Assembly: GCA_035606355.1 (NCBI GenBank)
Contig: DATNFO010000036.1
Location: forward strand, 62,001 to 126,000
DNA length: 64,000 bases
Origin: Sulfopaludibacter sp035606355
Lineage (GTDB): Bacteria; Acidobacteriota; Terriglobia; Bryobacterales; Bryobacteraceae
Direction of reading: 5' to 3'
Shown here: positions 50,901-59,043 of the stretch, piece by piece
How positions within the stretch are numbered: the first letter of the stretch is position 1
Layout: each line of letters begins with the position of its first letter
Position numbers and translations under genes: made by a program
Notes under the pieces: generated by a model
Database searches by the model: none
Told to the model about the DNA's origin: nothing
What the model saw: the letters and a program-made list of their open reading frames with translations, nothing else

Positions 50901-51665
50901 CGCCTCCGGCAAGGGCTGAATATCATTGCCAATTACACCCTCTCCAAACAGATTGAGCGGTGGGGATATCTCGACTATTACACGAATCCGATTCAGTACC
51001 AGCAGGGCCTGTATTATGCCGATCGCCCTCACTTCATTAAGGTGACGGGCGTATATGACCTGCCGTTCGGACCGGGACGAGCGTTCGGCAGCGGAACTCA
51101 CGGTGTGCTCGGCAAACTGATCGAAGGCTGGCAACTGACGTCGTTCTTCACCGATGCACCACTCGGCGAACCCGCAAACATGCCGAATGGCGTGCTCCCG
51201 TTGAAGAATCCCGCCCTCTCGACGCCCATTCATTGGGGCGCCCAGAAGGTGCAGATCTGGAACAACTGCGTACTTACCGAGGACGATAACGGCAACGTCA
51301 CGCCCGTACAGGCAAGCATCCAGAATGGCTGCTCCGCGACCGATTTGTCGAATTACGCATGGCTTGTGCTGCCGCCGAACTACCGGCCGAATCAGACCAA
51401 CTCGTATCGGAGTCCGAACATACGCGTCCAGGGCACTTACTCGATGGATGCTTCTCTGATCAAGGAAACGCGGTTTCATGAGCGTTTCCGGACGCAGTTC
51501 CGGCTGGAAGCGTTCAACGCGATGAACCACCTGAACTACATGCTGGCTAACATCAATACGAGCGCTACCAATCCAAACTTCGGGTCGATTATCCCGAGTT
51601 CGTTGAATACCCAACAGGCGGGCCAGCCTCGCGAGATTCAGTTGGGCTTCAAGGTGCTTTGGTAA
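47991..51665 (+). CDS. Oar-like TonB-dependent outer membrane receptor
   Basis: This 1224-residue outer-membrane protein is of the Oar-like type, common in Acidobacteria. A signal peptide (MKNVVPLLAAVLSVAVLLPA) is followed by a carboxypeptidase-regulatory-like domain (about 24-110, ISGHVLDSSGARIPQAKVEM; DASGSYSIPLLPPGQYKLTV). A plug region follows, with VDSQQVAELPLNARNPFML and GGILNTVTKSGGSKFHGSAW. A beta-barrel fills the rest, ending in the aromatic-terminated strand PREIQLGFKVLW. The ligand is unknown; large siderophores, peptides or glycans are candidates. Flanking peptidase and glycosidase-like genes suggest uptake of breakdown products. It converges with the NHL gene after 10 nt. Confidence 0.93.
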   Translation: MKNVVPLLAAVLSVAVLLPAQEFRASISGHVLDSSGARIPQAKVEMQNMATQEHFSALSDASGSYSIPLLPPGQYKLTVTASGFKVFLRTNITLQIGQAAGIDPTLELGDVTQTVEVNGQAALLETQTANRAGLVDSQQVAELPLNARNPFMLGLTASGVTFRGAPIWQRPFDNGAIADWVVNGSLQSNNEFLMDGAPNNAQMGTNNIAYVPVVDAVQEFTMMQNTYDAQYGHTMGGILNTVTKSGGSKFHGSAWEFLRRTWLDDTNFLNNAIPSYQPNSGVKTQHYLDQYGGLVSGQVIVPKLLRRDGWVKLFYMGTFENYREGTPDPLFDSYPTPEMRTGDFSKLVDAKGNPITIYDPLTAKYDASGNILVNRQPFAGNIIPSNRINPISAAITKYMPLPNGSTAGQRYGIQDYILANVEDKDRFYNMQMKFDWNFGDKHRVFVEEASNDRTENRPVNGIVGVAEDGQLPFQRINDRYVLDWTATLTPTVVTDLRASNTRFIEKGLGAANTGFDLTSLGLPASLVNQLPQPRFFGVWTFSNPTGGNYQTLGRYQSVNITNSYGLTGTITKVWGSHTLKAGFDLRNIQYLIDDTGSILQEDFNGGWTQAIYNQNTSGLTGDGFASFLLGYPSGGQSNYPAYPFYKQWYAALFAQDNWQVSSRLTLNLGLRYDVNMPVTEKYNRLDEAFNPDAPSPLGPLVTANIQSLNLNVPAQYASLYANLANLKGSMEFAGKNGYPEHAARTDWLGIQPRIGFAYKLNNRLVVRGGYGMYIVNPSNDWLIGTGFSNNTPLVNSNDGGRTPIDNAIGTPFPNGIATPPGSSLGALTQVGRGFNWFNPNFKYPVANQFSVGFEGQVTKQSTLEVSYVGNRVAHEQSNIGWDLNPNYHQCSVMYGAPTPAGFANPAAYCNQSLPNPFQGLAAFAGTSYYTASTISLNQLERPYPQFTGGTEYGLNDGHVWYNSMQVNYNHRLRQGLNIIANYTLSKQIERWGYLDYYTNPIQYQQGLYYADRPHFIKVTGVYDLPFGPGRAFGSGTHGVLGKLIEGWQLTSFFTDAPLGEPANMPNGVLPLKNPALSTPIHWGAQKVQIWNNCVLTEDDNGNVTPVQASIQNGCSATDLSNYAWLVLPPNYRPNQTNSYRSPNIRVQGTYSMDASLIKETRFHERFRTQFRLEAFNAMNHLNYMLANINTSATNPNFGSIIPSSLNTQQAGQPREIQLGFKVLW

Positions 51666-51675
51666 GGCTGACCGT

Positions 51676-52716
51676 TTACGGGTGCAGGGTCAATCTCTGC
51701 ACCCGCCAATTCAACAACTCCGCTGCGTACACTTCGTTCTCGCTGGGGCAGGCCAGTTCGTGAATCCAACCGAACTGCTTCGCCTGCCTCCCGCTTCCGC
51801 CCAAATACCCGAGCACTTTCCCCTCGAGCGACAGTTTGTAAATCCGCCCGGGAAACGCGTCTGACGCATACAAATACTGGGTCGCTCCTGGAGTAATGCA
51901 GATCGCCCAAGGAGCCCCGTTCTGCGCTTCCGCTTGACGCGCGCTCGGCTGATTTCCGAACCACGGATGCGCATTCGGCGGAATCGGAACATCAATCGTG
52001 ATCTGCCGCAGGAACTTCCCGTCCGGATCGAATACCTGAATTCGCCGGTTGCCGCGATCCGCGACATAGATGTTACCCTTTGAATCCGCGGCAATCGAAT
52101 GCGGCGTATTGAACTGGCCCGGCTCGGTGCCGCGATCCCCCCATTGCTTCACCCAGTCGCCATTCTTATCGTATTTGGCCACGCGCGAATTGATGTAACC
52201 ATCGCTGATGAAGATATTGCCCTGCGTGTCCCAGGTCACGTCGGTAGGCTGCCGGAATTGCCCATCTACCGCGGGCCGCGGCGGAGTCACTCGCGTCCAG
52301 GGACCGGCTTCGTCCGACGCTTCTTTTTTCCGGCCGAACACCATGGTCACCCGGCCCGCGGGGTTGAACCGCACGATCATGTCGGACCCCTTGTCGATGG
52401 CCCAAATGTTCCCCGCGGGATCGATGCGCACGGCATGCGCGTAGGACCAGGCATACAAGTTGTGGCCGATCTCGCGCAAAAATTTGCCGTCCGCTCCGAA
52501 CTCCAGCAACTGTGCGGCGGCGGCTCCATACGCCGGTCCCATCGTGTTCCCGCGATTGAATACGAAGATGTGGTGTTGAGCATTCACTGCCACGCCCGAG
52601 ACTTCCCCGAGATGCATATCCGCGGGGAGCTTCAGGAAGTCCGTGCTGGCGTCAAACCGGATTTCAGGTTGCGCGAAAGCAGAAGCGGCGAAGAGCAGAA
52701 GGGCAAGAATTCGCAT
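51676..52716 (-). CDS. Secreted NHL-repeat six-bladed propeller protein
   Basis: This 346-residue exported protein has a signal peptide (MRILALLLFAASAFA) and six NHL-type blades. Typical repeats are VSGVAVNAQHHIFVFNRG, AVRIDPAGNIWAIDKGSDMI, TDVTWDTQGNIFISDGYIN, HSIAADSKGNIYVADRGNRR and CPSENEVYAAELLNWRVQRL. It resembles the catalytic-fold region of peptidyl-alpha-hydroxyglycine amidating lyases, but I cannot confirm their zinc histidines. The function is unknown. The gene converges with the TonB receptor gene. Confidence 0.85.
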   Translation of the reverse strand: MRILALLLFAASAFAQPEIRFDASTDFLKLPADMHLGEVSGVAVNAQHHIFVFNRGNTMGPAYGAAAAQLLEFGADGKFLREIGHNLYAWSYAHAVRIDPAGNIWAIDKGSDMIVRFNPAGRVTMVFGRKKEASDEAGPWTRVTPPRPAVDGQFRQPTDVTWDTQGNIFISDGYINSRVAKYDKNGDWVKQWGDRGTEPGQFNTPHSIAADSKGNIYVADRGNRRIQVFDPDGKFLRQITIDVPIPPNAHPWFGNQPSARQAEAQNGAPWAICITPGATQYLYASDAFPGRIYKLSLEGKVLGYLGGSGRQAKQFGWIHELACPSENEVYAAELLNWRVQRLTLHP

Positions 52717-52722
52717 CAGACA

Positions 52723-52728
52723 ATCATA
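52723..52728 (-). promoter_or_regulatory. -10-like hexamer 6 nt before a start codon
   Basis: On the minus strand TATGAT is followed by 6 nt and the ATG at 52716. The spacing is identical to that at 22294, 31536 and 34449. No -35 hexamer is evident. Confidence 0.4.
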
Positions 52729-52759
52729 CGAGACAATCTCCGCCCGCGGCGCGCCGCCC

Positions 52760-53224
52760 CTATGAATACGCCGGCGCCGTAAACAGAACCAGCGGCGAGG
52801 GCTCAGGAGTATCCGTCGTGTCCTGCTGAATCGTGACCGGCAGCAATCCGCTCTGAGATGTGACTACGGTGACGTCGTCAGGAATCGAGAACTGCAGGTG
52901 GAGCGTGTGGCTGAAATCGCTGGTGGCATCCCCGCGTGCGGTGGCAAATGACGATGCCCCGAGTTCCACAAAAATCAGCCACGGCCCCTGACCGTAGCCC
53001 GGCGCGATGTCCACGTCCATGCTGAACGGAATAGATTCGCCGAAATCCGGCTGTCCTATGGTTGTGCAAGGCGCTTGAGGCGAACAGACGGTTCCCTGCG
53101 CGGTGCCGTCGATCTGCAGTGCGTCCCACTGGTCGATGACCGGAATCGGAAAGTGCTGCAGCCAGCGGCTGGAAGCGCGGCCTCCGGAGCAGCCGTCGTT
53201 CTCGGCGACCCGACCCCGACTCAC
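52760..53224 (-). pseudogene. Remnant of a PEP-CTERM-type exported protein
   Basis: This frame of up to 154 codons encodes a beta-rich, aromatic-rich segment (WLQHFPIPVIDQWDAL; PWLIFVELGASSFATARG) and ends TPEPSPLVLFTAPAYS. Those last residues resemble the start of a PEP-CTERM sorting signal, but the hydrophobic helix and basic tail are missing. There is no signal peptide; the first 17 codons look non-coding. It therefore looks like a gene decayed at both ends. A short in-frame-looking piece just upstream (53224-53310) is in another frame and stops before it. A complete PEP-CTERM-like gene lies at 55610. Confidence 0.45.
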
Positions 53225-53321
53225 TCTCCGACGATCGTGCCCAATCCGTGGACGGTAACATCTCCGCTCTTGCCGTCCTCGTCTGGAGAAAACAGGCTGT
53301 AACCACCAAATCCGCGCGGCC

Positions 53322-55445
53322 TCACCGGTAAGTCAAATCGACCGCATATACATCGTTCCTTGCATGTGCGATCGCGACTACCGGCAGGCCGTCCGGACTT
53401 AGCGAGCTCAGCGACCATCGCGAGATATCGGTGCGCAGGAAGGCACGCCGGTCCGTGAACGTTTCCACTTTCCGCGTCCGAACGTTCACGCGATAAATCG
53501 GCATCAACTCGCCGTCCGAGGGATCCTGAAAGAAGATTGTCTGGCTATCGCGCGTCCACTGCGGATTGTGCACGACGTCGGCGTGAGCGATCTCGCTCCA
53601 CTGCCCCGTCTTCAATTCCACCAGCAGCAGCGCGTGGGAATCTTTTGACTGCACGGCCACATACCGGCCGTCGGGCGACCACTTCGGCGATCCCATTTCC
53701 TCCGACCCCGGCAATTGCGTCAACGCGCCCGTATGCAGATCCATTGTTACGATGCGGCTCTTCCGCCCTTCCGGCGACCACCCCGTCTGCGAGAACATCA
53801 GCGATTTGCCGTCGGGCGACCAGCTAGGCACATCCTCCGCCGTAGTCGAGTTATCGAGGAACTCGCGAGTAACTCCATCGCTCACAGCGGCAATCGCCAC
53901 CTTACCAGGTTGACCCGGACGTAGTAAGTGGAAAGCGATGCGGCTGCTATCCGGCGCCCACTCCGGCTCGAATGCCTGAACAGGCTTCGCGGTGATCTGC
54001 CGCGCGCCGCTGCCGTCCCTTTTTGCGATCCACAGCGTACCGTCGGGCTGGACCAGATAGGCGATCCACCGGCCATCCGGCGACACGCAAACCCGCGATG
54101 CATTCGCCGGAGAGGGGTAGGGAACGAACTGGTGCGACTCCGCATCATAGCGCGCCAGTTCGCGAGTTTCTTCCTGCCGCCCGACCGCGTAGAACTTAGA
54201 CCCGTCGGGACTCAGCGCCACGCTGCCGAACTGCAGGCCGCTCGAAAAAACGCGCATCGCGCGGTTCCCGGTGAATCGGCCCAGCAGAGAACGCTCACGA
54301 ACCGCCCACACGCCGATATCGGGAAAGAAAACCTGCGTGTATAGAAAGTAAGTGCCGCCGGGCGTCCATGCGTCCACCACCACACCTTCACCCCATCGAG
54401 CGGACCGTAATTCCGGCCGCTCGAAAATCGGATGCACTTTCGCGCCGGCAACTGTGGCTTCGAAGGTGGCGCTCCCGCCGTTCACCGGATCGCCCGCCGA
54501 GAATCGAATACGCCGCCCGTCCGGCGACCACACCAGATTCCCGGGCATGCGCGTGTACGGAGCCACATTCGCGATCACTCTTCGATGGCCGCCATCGATA
54601 CCGATGGTCTCCACGACGAAGTCATGGGAAAACGCGATCGTCTTCCCATCCGGGGAAAATACGGCGCCCCTCGCCGAAACAGGCATCTGGCGGGGCGCCC
54701 CGCCGCTTAACGGCAGCAGCCACAGAGAATGCTCGCCACTCTGATTCTCGAACGCATCCACCAGCAGACTCTTGCCGTCGGGTGAAAAATCAAGGGCGCC
54801 GCTGTTGCGGAAGGGTGTGATCACGTCCGAGAGTGGGCCGCCGCTCGCCGGCATTTTCAGAATCGAATAGCGGCTCCCTTTTCGTTGGGTAATGTACAGC
54901 GTCCGCCCATCGGTGAGCACGTTTTCCGCGAGCCCGAAATGGGTCACCTGAACCGCTTCCGATGCTGCAATCGAAGGCGCCCGGAACAGCCATGCTGCCG
55001 AGGCCATCGCCGCAACCAGCGCGATGGCCCCCGCAACGAACCACCGCGCGCGCGACGGACGCACCGCCGGAGCAACCGGGTCAACCGCCACAGCCTCCGT
55101 CTGGATTTCTTCGTCCGGCTCCAAACGGGCAATGAACCGGTACCCCCGCCCGGGAAGGGTCACGATATATTCCCGGTGGGATGGGGATTCCCCCAGTGCC
55201 CGCCGCACCACCGAGATGTGATGCGTCAGGTTATTCTCTTCGATGGTTTGATTCGGCCAGACCTCCGCGAGGATGTCCTCTTTGGTGACTAACCCGGGGG
55301 CTCGGGCGATCAAACAGAGAAGTACATCAAAGGACCGGGGTGAAAGGGTGATGGGCTCGCCGTCGCGGGAGAGGATGCGGCGCAGACTATCCACCCGGAA
55401 AGGGCCGAACCGGTAGTTACAATCTTTGGCCTCGGTCTGCTCCAT
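53322..55445 (-). CDS. CadC-like winged-helix regulator fused to a TolB-type propeller
   Basis: This 707-residue protein has an N-terminal OmpR/PhoB-type winged helix (about 10-105: FRVDSLRRILSRDGEPITLS, then SFDVLLCLIAR, and HREYIVTLPGRGYRFIARL). A single membrane helix (about 137-155, WFVAGAIALVAAMASAAWLF) links it to a large extracytoplasmic TolB/WD40-like propeller (about 165-700) with many FSPDGKS and WSPDGR blades. Such proteins bind DNA from the membrane, as CadC and ToxR do, and sense an outside signal without a kinase. They are numerous in Acidobacteria. The target and signal are unknown. A TATAAT hexamer lies 14 nt before the start (55460-55465). Confidence 0.9.
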   Translation of the reverse strand: MEQTEAKDCNYRFGPFRVDSLRRILSRDGEPITLSPRSFDVLLCLIARAPGLVTKEDILAEVWPNQTIEENNLTHHISVVRRALGESPSHREYIVTLPGRGYRFIARLEPDEEIQTEAVAVDPVAPAVRPSRARWFVAGAIALVAAMASAAWLFRAPSIAASEAVQVTHFGLAENVLTDGRTLYITQRKGSRYSILKMPASGGPLSDVITPFRNSGALDFSPDGKSLLVDAFENQSGEHSLWLLPLSGGAPRQMPVSARGAVFSPDGKTIAFSHDFVVETIGIDGGHRRVIANVAPYTRMPGNLVWSPDGRRIRFSAGDPVNGGSATFEATVAGAKVHPIFERPELRSARWGEGVVVDAWTPGGTYFLYTQVFFPDIGVWAVRERSLLGRFTGNRAMRVFSSGLQFGSVALSPDGSKFYAVGRQEETRELARYDAESHQFVPYPSPANASRVCVSPDGRWIAYLVQPDGTLWIAKRDGSGARQITAKPVQAFEPEWAPDSSRIAFHLLRPGQPGKVAIAAVSDGVTREFLDNSTTAEDVPSWSPDGKSLMFSQTGWSPEGRKSRIVTMDLHTGALTQLPGSEEMGSPKWSPDGRYVAVQSKDSHALLLVELKTGQWSEIAHADVVHNPQWTRDSQTIFFQDPSDGELMPIYRVNVRTRKVETFTDRRAFLRTDISRWSLSSLSPDGLPVVAIAHARNDVYAVDLTYR

Positions 55446-55459
55446 GCCCTTAGCGAATC

Positions 55460-55465
55460 ATTATA
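55460..55465 (-). promoter_or_regulatory. -10 hexamer of the winged-helix/propeller gene
   Basis: TATAAT (within tatataat) lies on the minus strand 14 nt before the ATG at 55445. A transcript from it would have a leader of about 7 nt with aaggg next to the start codon. Confidence 0.4.
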
Positions 55466-55609
55466 TATGGCGCGTCGTGCGGCGTGTTTGTACGATGCCG
55501 TACCGATATTAAGAAACTCTAAGAAGTTTTCAGCCTTCGCGCGTGGCAGCCGCGCGCCGCTAAGCCCTACATTCGACGCATTCGATTTCTTCTTGCATTT
55601 GGATTTGCG

Positions 55610-56350
55610 TTGCTAAGCGCTCATGCTGCGTCAGTCATCTCGGGATTCAGTGCGTCCGTCTTCTGCGAAGCCTATGATAAGCCCGTCGTCCGCGTGACCG
55701 CCAACCCCGCGAGCTGTGAGTTTACTGACGATAACAATCTGGTCACGCTCCAGGGATTTGCCGGTTCATTCCAGACGAGCGTTCAAGTTGACTCCGAGAA
55801 CAACACTCGCGGAGCATCCTACCTCATGACCGCTGACGCTGAGGGATTCTTTGAGATCCTGTCCCCTACGTCCAGCCCCAGCATCATGATTCCGGTGCTG
55901 GTCATATCCTCCGGCTCCGTCACAATTAATGGCAATGGACACGGGGGATCTTCCGTCCTTCTCGATGGCACGGTGCTCGGCCAGACAACAGCCAATCCGG
56001 ACATCGCCTGCGTCCCCGCCGGCACACCCACCTACTGCACCAGCAACAGCTTCGGCGGCATTCAGCACGTGATCGTCAGCAGCAACTCGGTCCATAGCAT
56101 TGGAATTGACGCAACTGTCGAAGCAGACGGCCCCGGCCTCTTCGAAGCTCTTACCGATCCCACCGTCGTCATCGACCCCGCGTTCCTTGCCGATAATCCC
56201 GGCTATAGCATCGTGACGAGTGACGGCTGGAACAATGCCGCCACGCCGGAGCCCGCTCTCGCGCCGGTACTCCTCCTGGCGCTCGCCTCAGTCCTCGCGA
56301 TGCGTAAGCGGGGGACGATCTGGCAGAATGAAACGGGTGGCATTCACTGA
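55610..56350 (+). CDS. PEP-CTERM-like exported protein
   Basis: The protein ends with a PEP-CTERM-like sorting signal: TPEPALAPVLLLALASVLAM followed by the basic RKRG. The body is a beta-rich, cysteine-containing domain of unknown function, with Ser/Asn/Gly-rich strands. The TTG at 55610 is the only ATG/GTG/TTG-type start in the frame, but it cuts a clear signal peptide. The same frame upstream reads IRRIRFLLAFGFALLSAHAA from an ATT codon at 55571, with an in-frame stop further up at 55520. The real start may therefore be ATT. No exosortase gene is in the window. The 3' end overlaps the next gene by 23 nt. Confidence 0.7.
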   Translation: MLSAHAASVISGFSASVFCEAYDKPVVRVTANPASCEFTDDNNLVTLQGFAGSFQTSVQVDSENNTRGASYLMTADAEGFFEILSPTSSPSIMIPVLVISSGSVTINGNGHGGSSVLLDGTVLGQTTANPDIACVPAGTPTYCTSNSFGGIQHVIVSSNSVHSIGIDATVEADGPGLFEALTDPTVVIDPAFLADNPGYSIVTSDGWNNAATPEPALAPVLLLALASVLAMRKRGTIWQNETGGIH

Positions 56351-57977
56351 AATCGACCTTGTAGAACTAGCCATTGCCGTTGCGCTCTGGACGCAGCGCC
56401 GCCGCATAGAGCCCTGGATTCGAAAAGCAGCCCCGCATCCGCGACTCTGTGCCGCGGCGCTCGCTATCGCGGTCATCCTTCTGCGGCTCGCCCTCCTGCC
56501 TCTGCATCCGGTCCCCACACCTGCCGGCGCCGACGACTTCGGCTATCTCCTCCTCGGCGACACCTTCGCGCACGGACGGCTTGCGAACGCCACCCACCCG
56601 ATGCACAAGTTTTTCGAGACGAACTACGTGCTGCAAGAGCCGCATTACAGCTCGATCTATCCGCCGGGGCAGGGAATCGTGCTCGCTCTCGGATCCCTTA
56701 TCTTCCGTCAGCCATGGATCGGAGTGCTGCTTTCGATGGCGCTCCTCAGCAGCATCGTCTATTGGATGCTGCGCGCCTGGCTGCCTCCCGGATGGGCGCT
56801 CATCGGCGGAATCGTCTGCGCCATCGACTTCGGTCCGCTCAACGCCTGGACCAACATTTATTGGGGCGGAGCCGTCTCCGCCGTCGCGGGCGCGCTGGTA
56901 TTCGGAGCGCTACCGAGACTCGCGTGCGGGCGCGACGAATTCGCCGTCCTCCTCGGCTTCGGAACCGGATTGCAGATGATCTCGCGACCCTACGAGTCTC
57001 TCTTCCTCATCGCCGCCGCGGCCGTTTACGCTGCCGTCAAATTGGATCGCCGGCGCCTTCTCCACGCGATCGCGTATGCAGCCGCGGGAATTCTGCCCTG
57101 CGTCGTATTGCTCGCCGCGCACAATCACGCTGTGACCGGCCGGTGGACCACTCTGCCCTACGCGCTCAGCCGCTGGGAATACGGCATCCCGACCACCTTC
57201 ACCTGTCAGCCGCTGCCCGAACCGCATCGCACGTTGACGGTGGAACAGGAGTCGTACTTCGCAGGCCAGTCCGCCGCGCATGGAGATGGCGAATCGGTCA
57301 GCCGCTACGCAGCCCGGCTCGCTTCTCGCGCGCACTACTATCTTTTCTTCTGGCCCGCGCCGCTATTGCTCGCGCTGCCGTTCTTCATAATGTTGCTGCG
57401 CCGCTTCCGCTGGGCGTGGATGCTCGGCGTGATCGCCCTCTTCGCGCTCGGCTGCAACTTCTATCCGTACTTTTTCCCGCAGTACATCGCGGCGCTTACC
57501 GGACTTTTCGTGCTCGCGGCGATTGGCGCGGTTCGCCGCATGGCGCAATGGAATCGCAGCGCCGCGGCCTTCGTGCTGCTGCTGTGCGCCGCGCATTTCA
57601 TCTTCTGGTATGCCGTCCATGCATTCGGCGATCTTCACACGCTGGAAACGCTTGTGCCGCAGGAGAGCGATGCCGGCATCAACTTTGACGACCCCGAAGG
57701 CCGCGTTGCCGTCAACGCGAAACTCGCCGCCGCGCCAGGCAGGCAACTCGTCCTGGTCCGTTATTTTCCGAACCACGGTTATCACGAGTGGGTGCACAAC
57801 GGCGCGGACATCGATTCCGAGCGAGTGGTCTGGGCGCTGGAACGCAGTCCCGCGGAGAACGCTGAGTTGCAGGATTACTTTAAGAATCGCAAAGTCTGGC
57901 TCTGCGAACCGGATGCGGTCCCGCCGAAGCTGATCCCGTATCCCAAAACCGCCGGACCTTTTTTGACTGTGGAGTAA
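56328..57977 (+). CDS. Multi-pass membrane glycosyltransferase-like protein (GT39/PMT type)
   Basis: This encodes 549 residues from the ATG at 56328, inside the end of the PEP-CTERM gene. About ten membrane helices are spread along the protein. The first periplasmic loop has an acidic pair in GADDFGYLLLGDTF, typical of the DD/DE motif of GT39/ArnT-like enzymes that take sugars from polyprenyl phosphate. The segments EPHYSSIYPPGQGIVLALG and YFFPQYIAALTGLF also fit. The last 100 residues form a soluble domain (VLVRYFPNHGYHEWVHNGAD). Overlap with the PEP-CTERM gene raises the possibility that it modifies that protein. The acceptor is unknown. Confidence 0.78.
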   Translation: MKRVAFTEIDLVELAIAVALWTQRRRIEPWIRKAAPHPRLCAAALAIAVILLRLALLPLHPVPTPAGADDFGYLLLGDTFAHGRLANATHPMHKFFETNYVLQEPHYSSIYPPGQGIVLALGSLIFRQPWIGVLLSMALLSSIVYWMLRAWLPPGWALIGGIVCAIDFGPLNAWTNIYWGGAVSAVAGALVFGALPRLACGRDEFAVLLGFGTGLQMISRPYESLFLIAAAAVYAAVKLDRRRLLHAIAYAAAGILPCVVLLAAHNHAVTGRWTTLPYALSRWEYGIPTTFTCQPLPEPHRTLTVEQESYFAGQSAAHGDGESVSRYAARLASRAHYYLFFWPAPLLLALPFFIMLLRRFRWAWMLGVIALFALGCNFYPYFFPQYIAALTGLFVLAAIGAVRRMAQWNRSAAAFVLLLCAAHFIFWYAVHAFGDLHTLETLVPQESDAGINFDDPEGRVAVNAKLAAAPGRQLVLVRYFPNHGYHEWVHNGADIDSERVVWALERSPAENAELQDYFKNRKVWLCEPDAVPPKLIPYPKTAGPFLTVE

Positions 57978-57990
57978 GTAAGGATGCCCG

Positions 57991-58989
57991 CTACACCAAT
58001 ACCCGTTCGGCAAGCGCGAACTTCAACTGCTCGATTCCCTGTCCGGTAGCGCTGGAGATTTCGTGAAACTCCAGCCCGAGCTTCTTCGCGTGTTCGCGCA
58101 GCGCCGCCACGCGCTCGGCATCCTGTGCCGCATCGAGCTTGGTTGCCACTACGATCATCGGCTTGGCCGCAAGGTCCGCGCTAAAGCTCGCCAACTCCCG
58201 GTTGACGATCTCGAAAGCCTCCACGGGATCTTTGCCCGACGCTTCCGATACGTCCACAAGGTGCGCCAGCAGCTTCGTGCGCTCCACGTGCCGCAGAAAC
58301 TGTATTCCCAGGCCAGCCCCCATGTGCGCGCCTTCAATCAAACCCGGAATATCGGCCACCACGAAGCTGCGGTAGTTCGGCAATTGCACCACGCCCAGGT
58401 TCGGCTCCAGAGTCGTGAACGGATAGTCCGCGATCTTCGGTTTCGCCGCCGAGATGCGCGAGATCAGCGTGCTCTTGCCCGCGTTGGGAAATCCGACTAG
58501 TCCAACGTCCGCAAGCAACTTCAGTTCGAGTCGAAGCTTGCGTTCCTCGCCCGGCTTTCCGGGTTCATGCTCGGTGGGCGCCTGATGCGTGCTCGTCGCA
58601 AACCGCGCATTACCGCGACCGCCGCGACCGCCTTTCGCCACCAGGAACCGCTGGTCCGGCTCGTTGAAATCGAACAGCCGCTCGCCCGTGGCGTCGTCGT
58701 ACACCACGGTTCCCACTGGAACCGAAACCTCGATCGACTCGCCATCGTGGCCCGTTCGATTGCTGCCTTCGCCGTGGCGTCCGCGTTCCGCCTTATGCTC
58801 GGGGTTATAGCTGAACTGCAGCAGCGTGTTCTGATGTTCGCTGGAAACCAGGACAACGTCGCCGCCGCGGCCGCCATCGCCGCCGCTCGGTCCGCCGCGC
58901 GGGACGAACTTCTCCCGCCGGAACGCAAGACAGCCGTTCCCGCCATCGCCGGCCTTCACCAAAATCCGAGCTTCGTCTAGGAATAACAT
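57991..58989 (-). CDS. obgE: Obg family GTPase
   Basis: Obg is a ribosome-associated GTPase needed for 50S assembly and linked to the stringent response. The 332-residue protein has the glycine-rich Obg fold (about 1-158, ILVKAGDGGNGCLAFRREKF) and the GTPase domain: GFPNAGKSTL (about 167-176), TTLEPNLGVV, DIPGLIEGAHMGAGLG, TKLD and a closing SSATGQGIEQLKF. The variable C-terminal OCT domain is absent. It is the last gene of rplU-rpmA-obgE, a common order. The ATG has no Shine-Dalgarno sequence; a strong GC hairpin ends 6 nt before it. Confidence 0.95.
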   Translation of the reverse strand: MLFLDEARILVKAGDGGNGCLAFRREKFVPRGGPSGGDGGRGGDVVLVSSEHQNTLLQFSYNPEHKAERGRHGEGSNRTGHDGESIEVSVPVGTVVYDDATGERLFDFNEPDQRFLVAKGGRGGRGNARFATSTHQAPTEHEPGKPGEERKLRLELKLLADVGLVGFPNAGKSTLISRISAAKPKIADYPFTTLEPNLGVVQLPNYRSFVVADIPGLIEGAHMGAGLGIQFLRHVERTKLLAHLVDVSEASGKDPVEAFEIVNRELASFSADLAAKPMIVVATKLDAAQDAERVAALREHAKKLGLEFHEISSATGQGIEQLKFALAERVLV

Positions 58990-58995
58990 AGAAAC

Positions 58996-59021
58996 GCCGC
59001 CGGACCGAGCGGACCGGCGGC
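58996..59021 (-). terminator. GC-rich hairpin between rpmA and obgE
   Basis: Arms GCCGCCGG and CCGGCGGC enclose a second CCG/CGG pairing with one A-A mismatch. On the transcribed strand it is followed by gtttct and then the obgE ATG. It could be an intrinsic terminator or attenuator, or hide the obgE start. Confidence 0.5.
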
Positions 59022-59043
59022 ATCATGAACTACTTGAGGAAAG

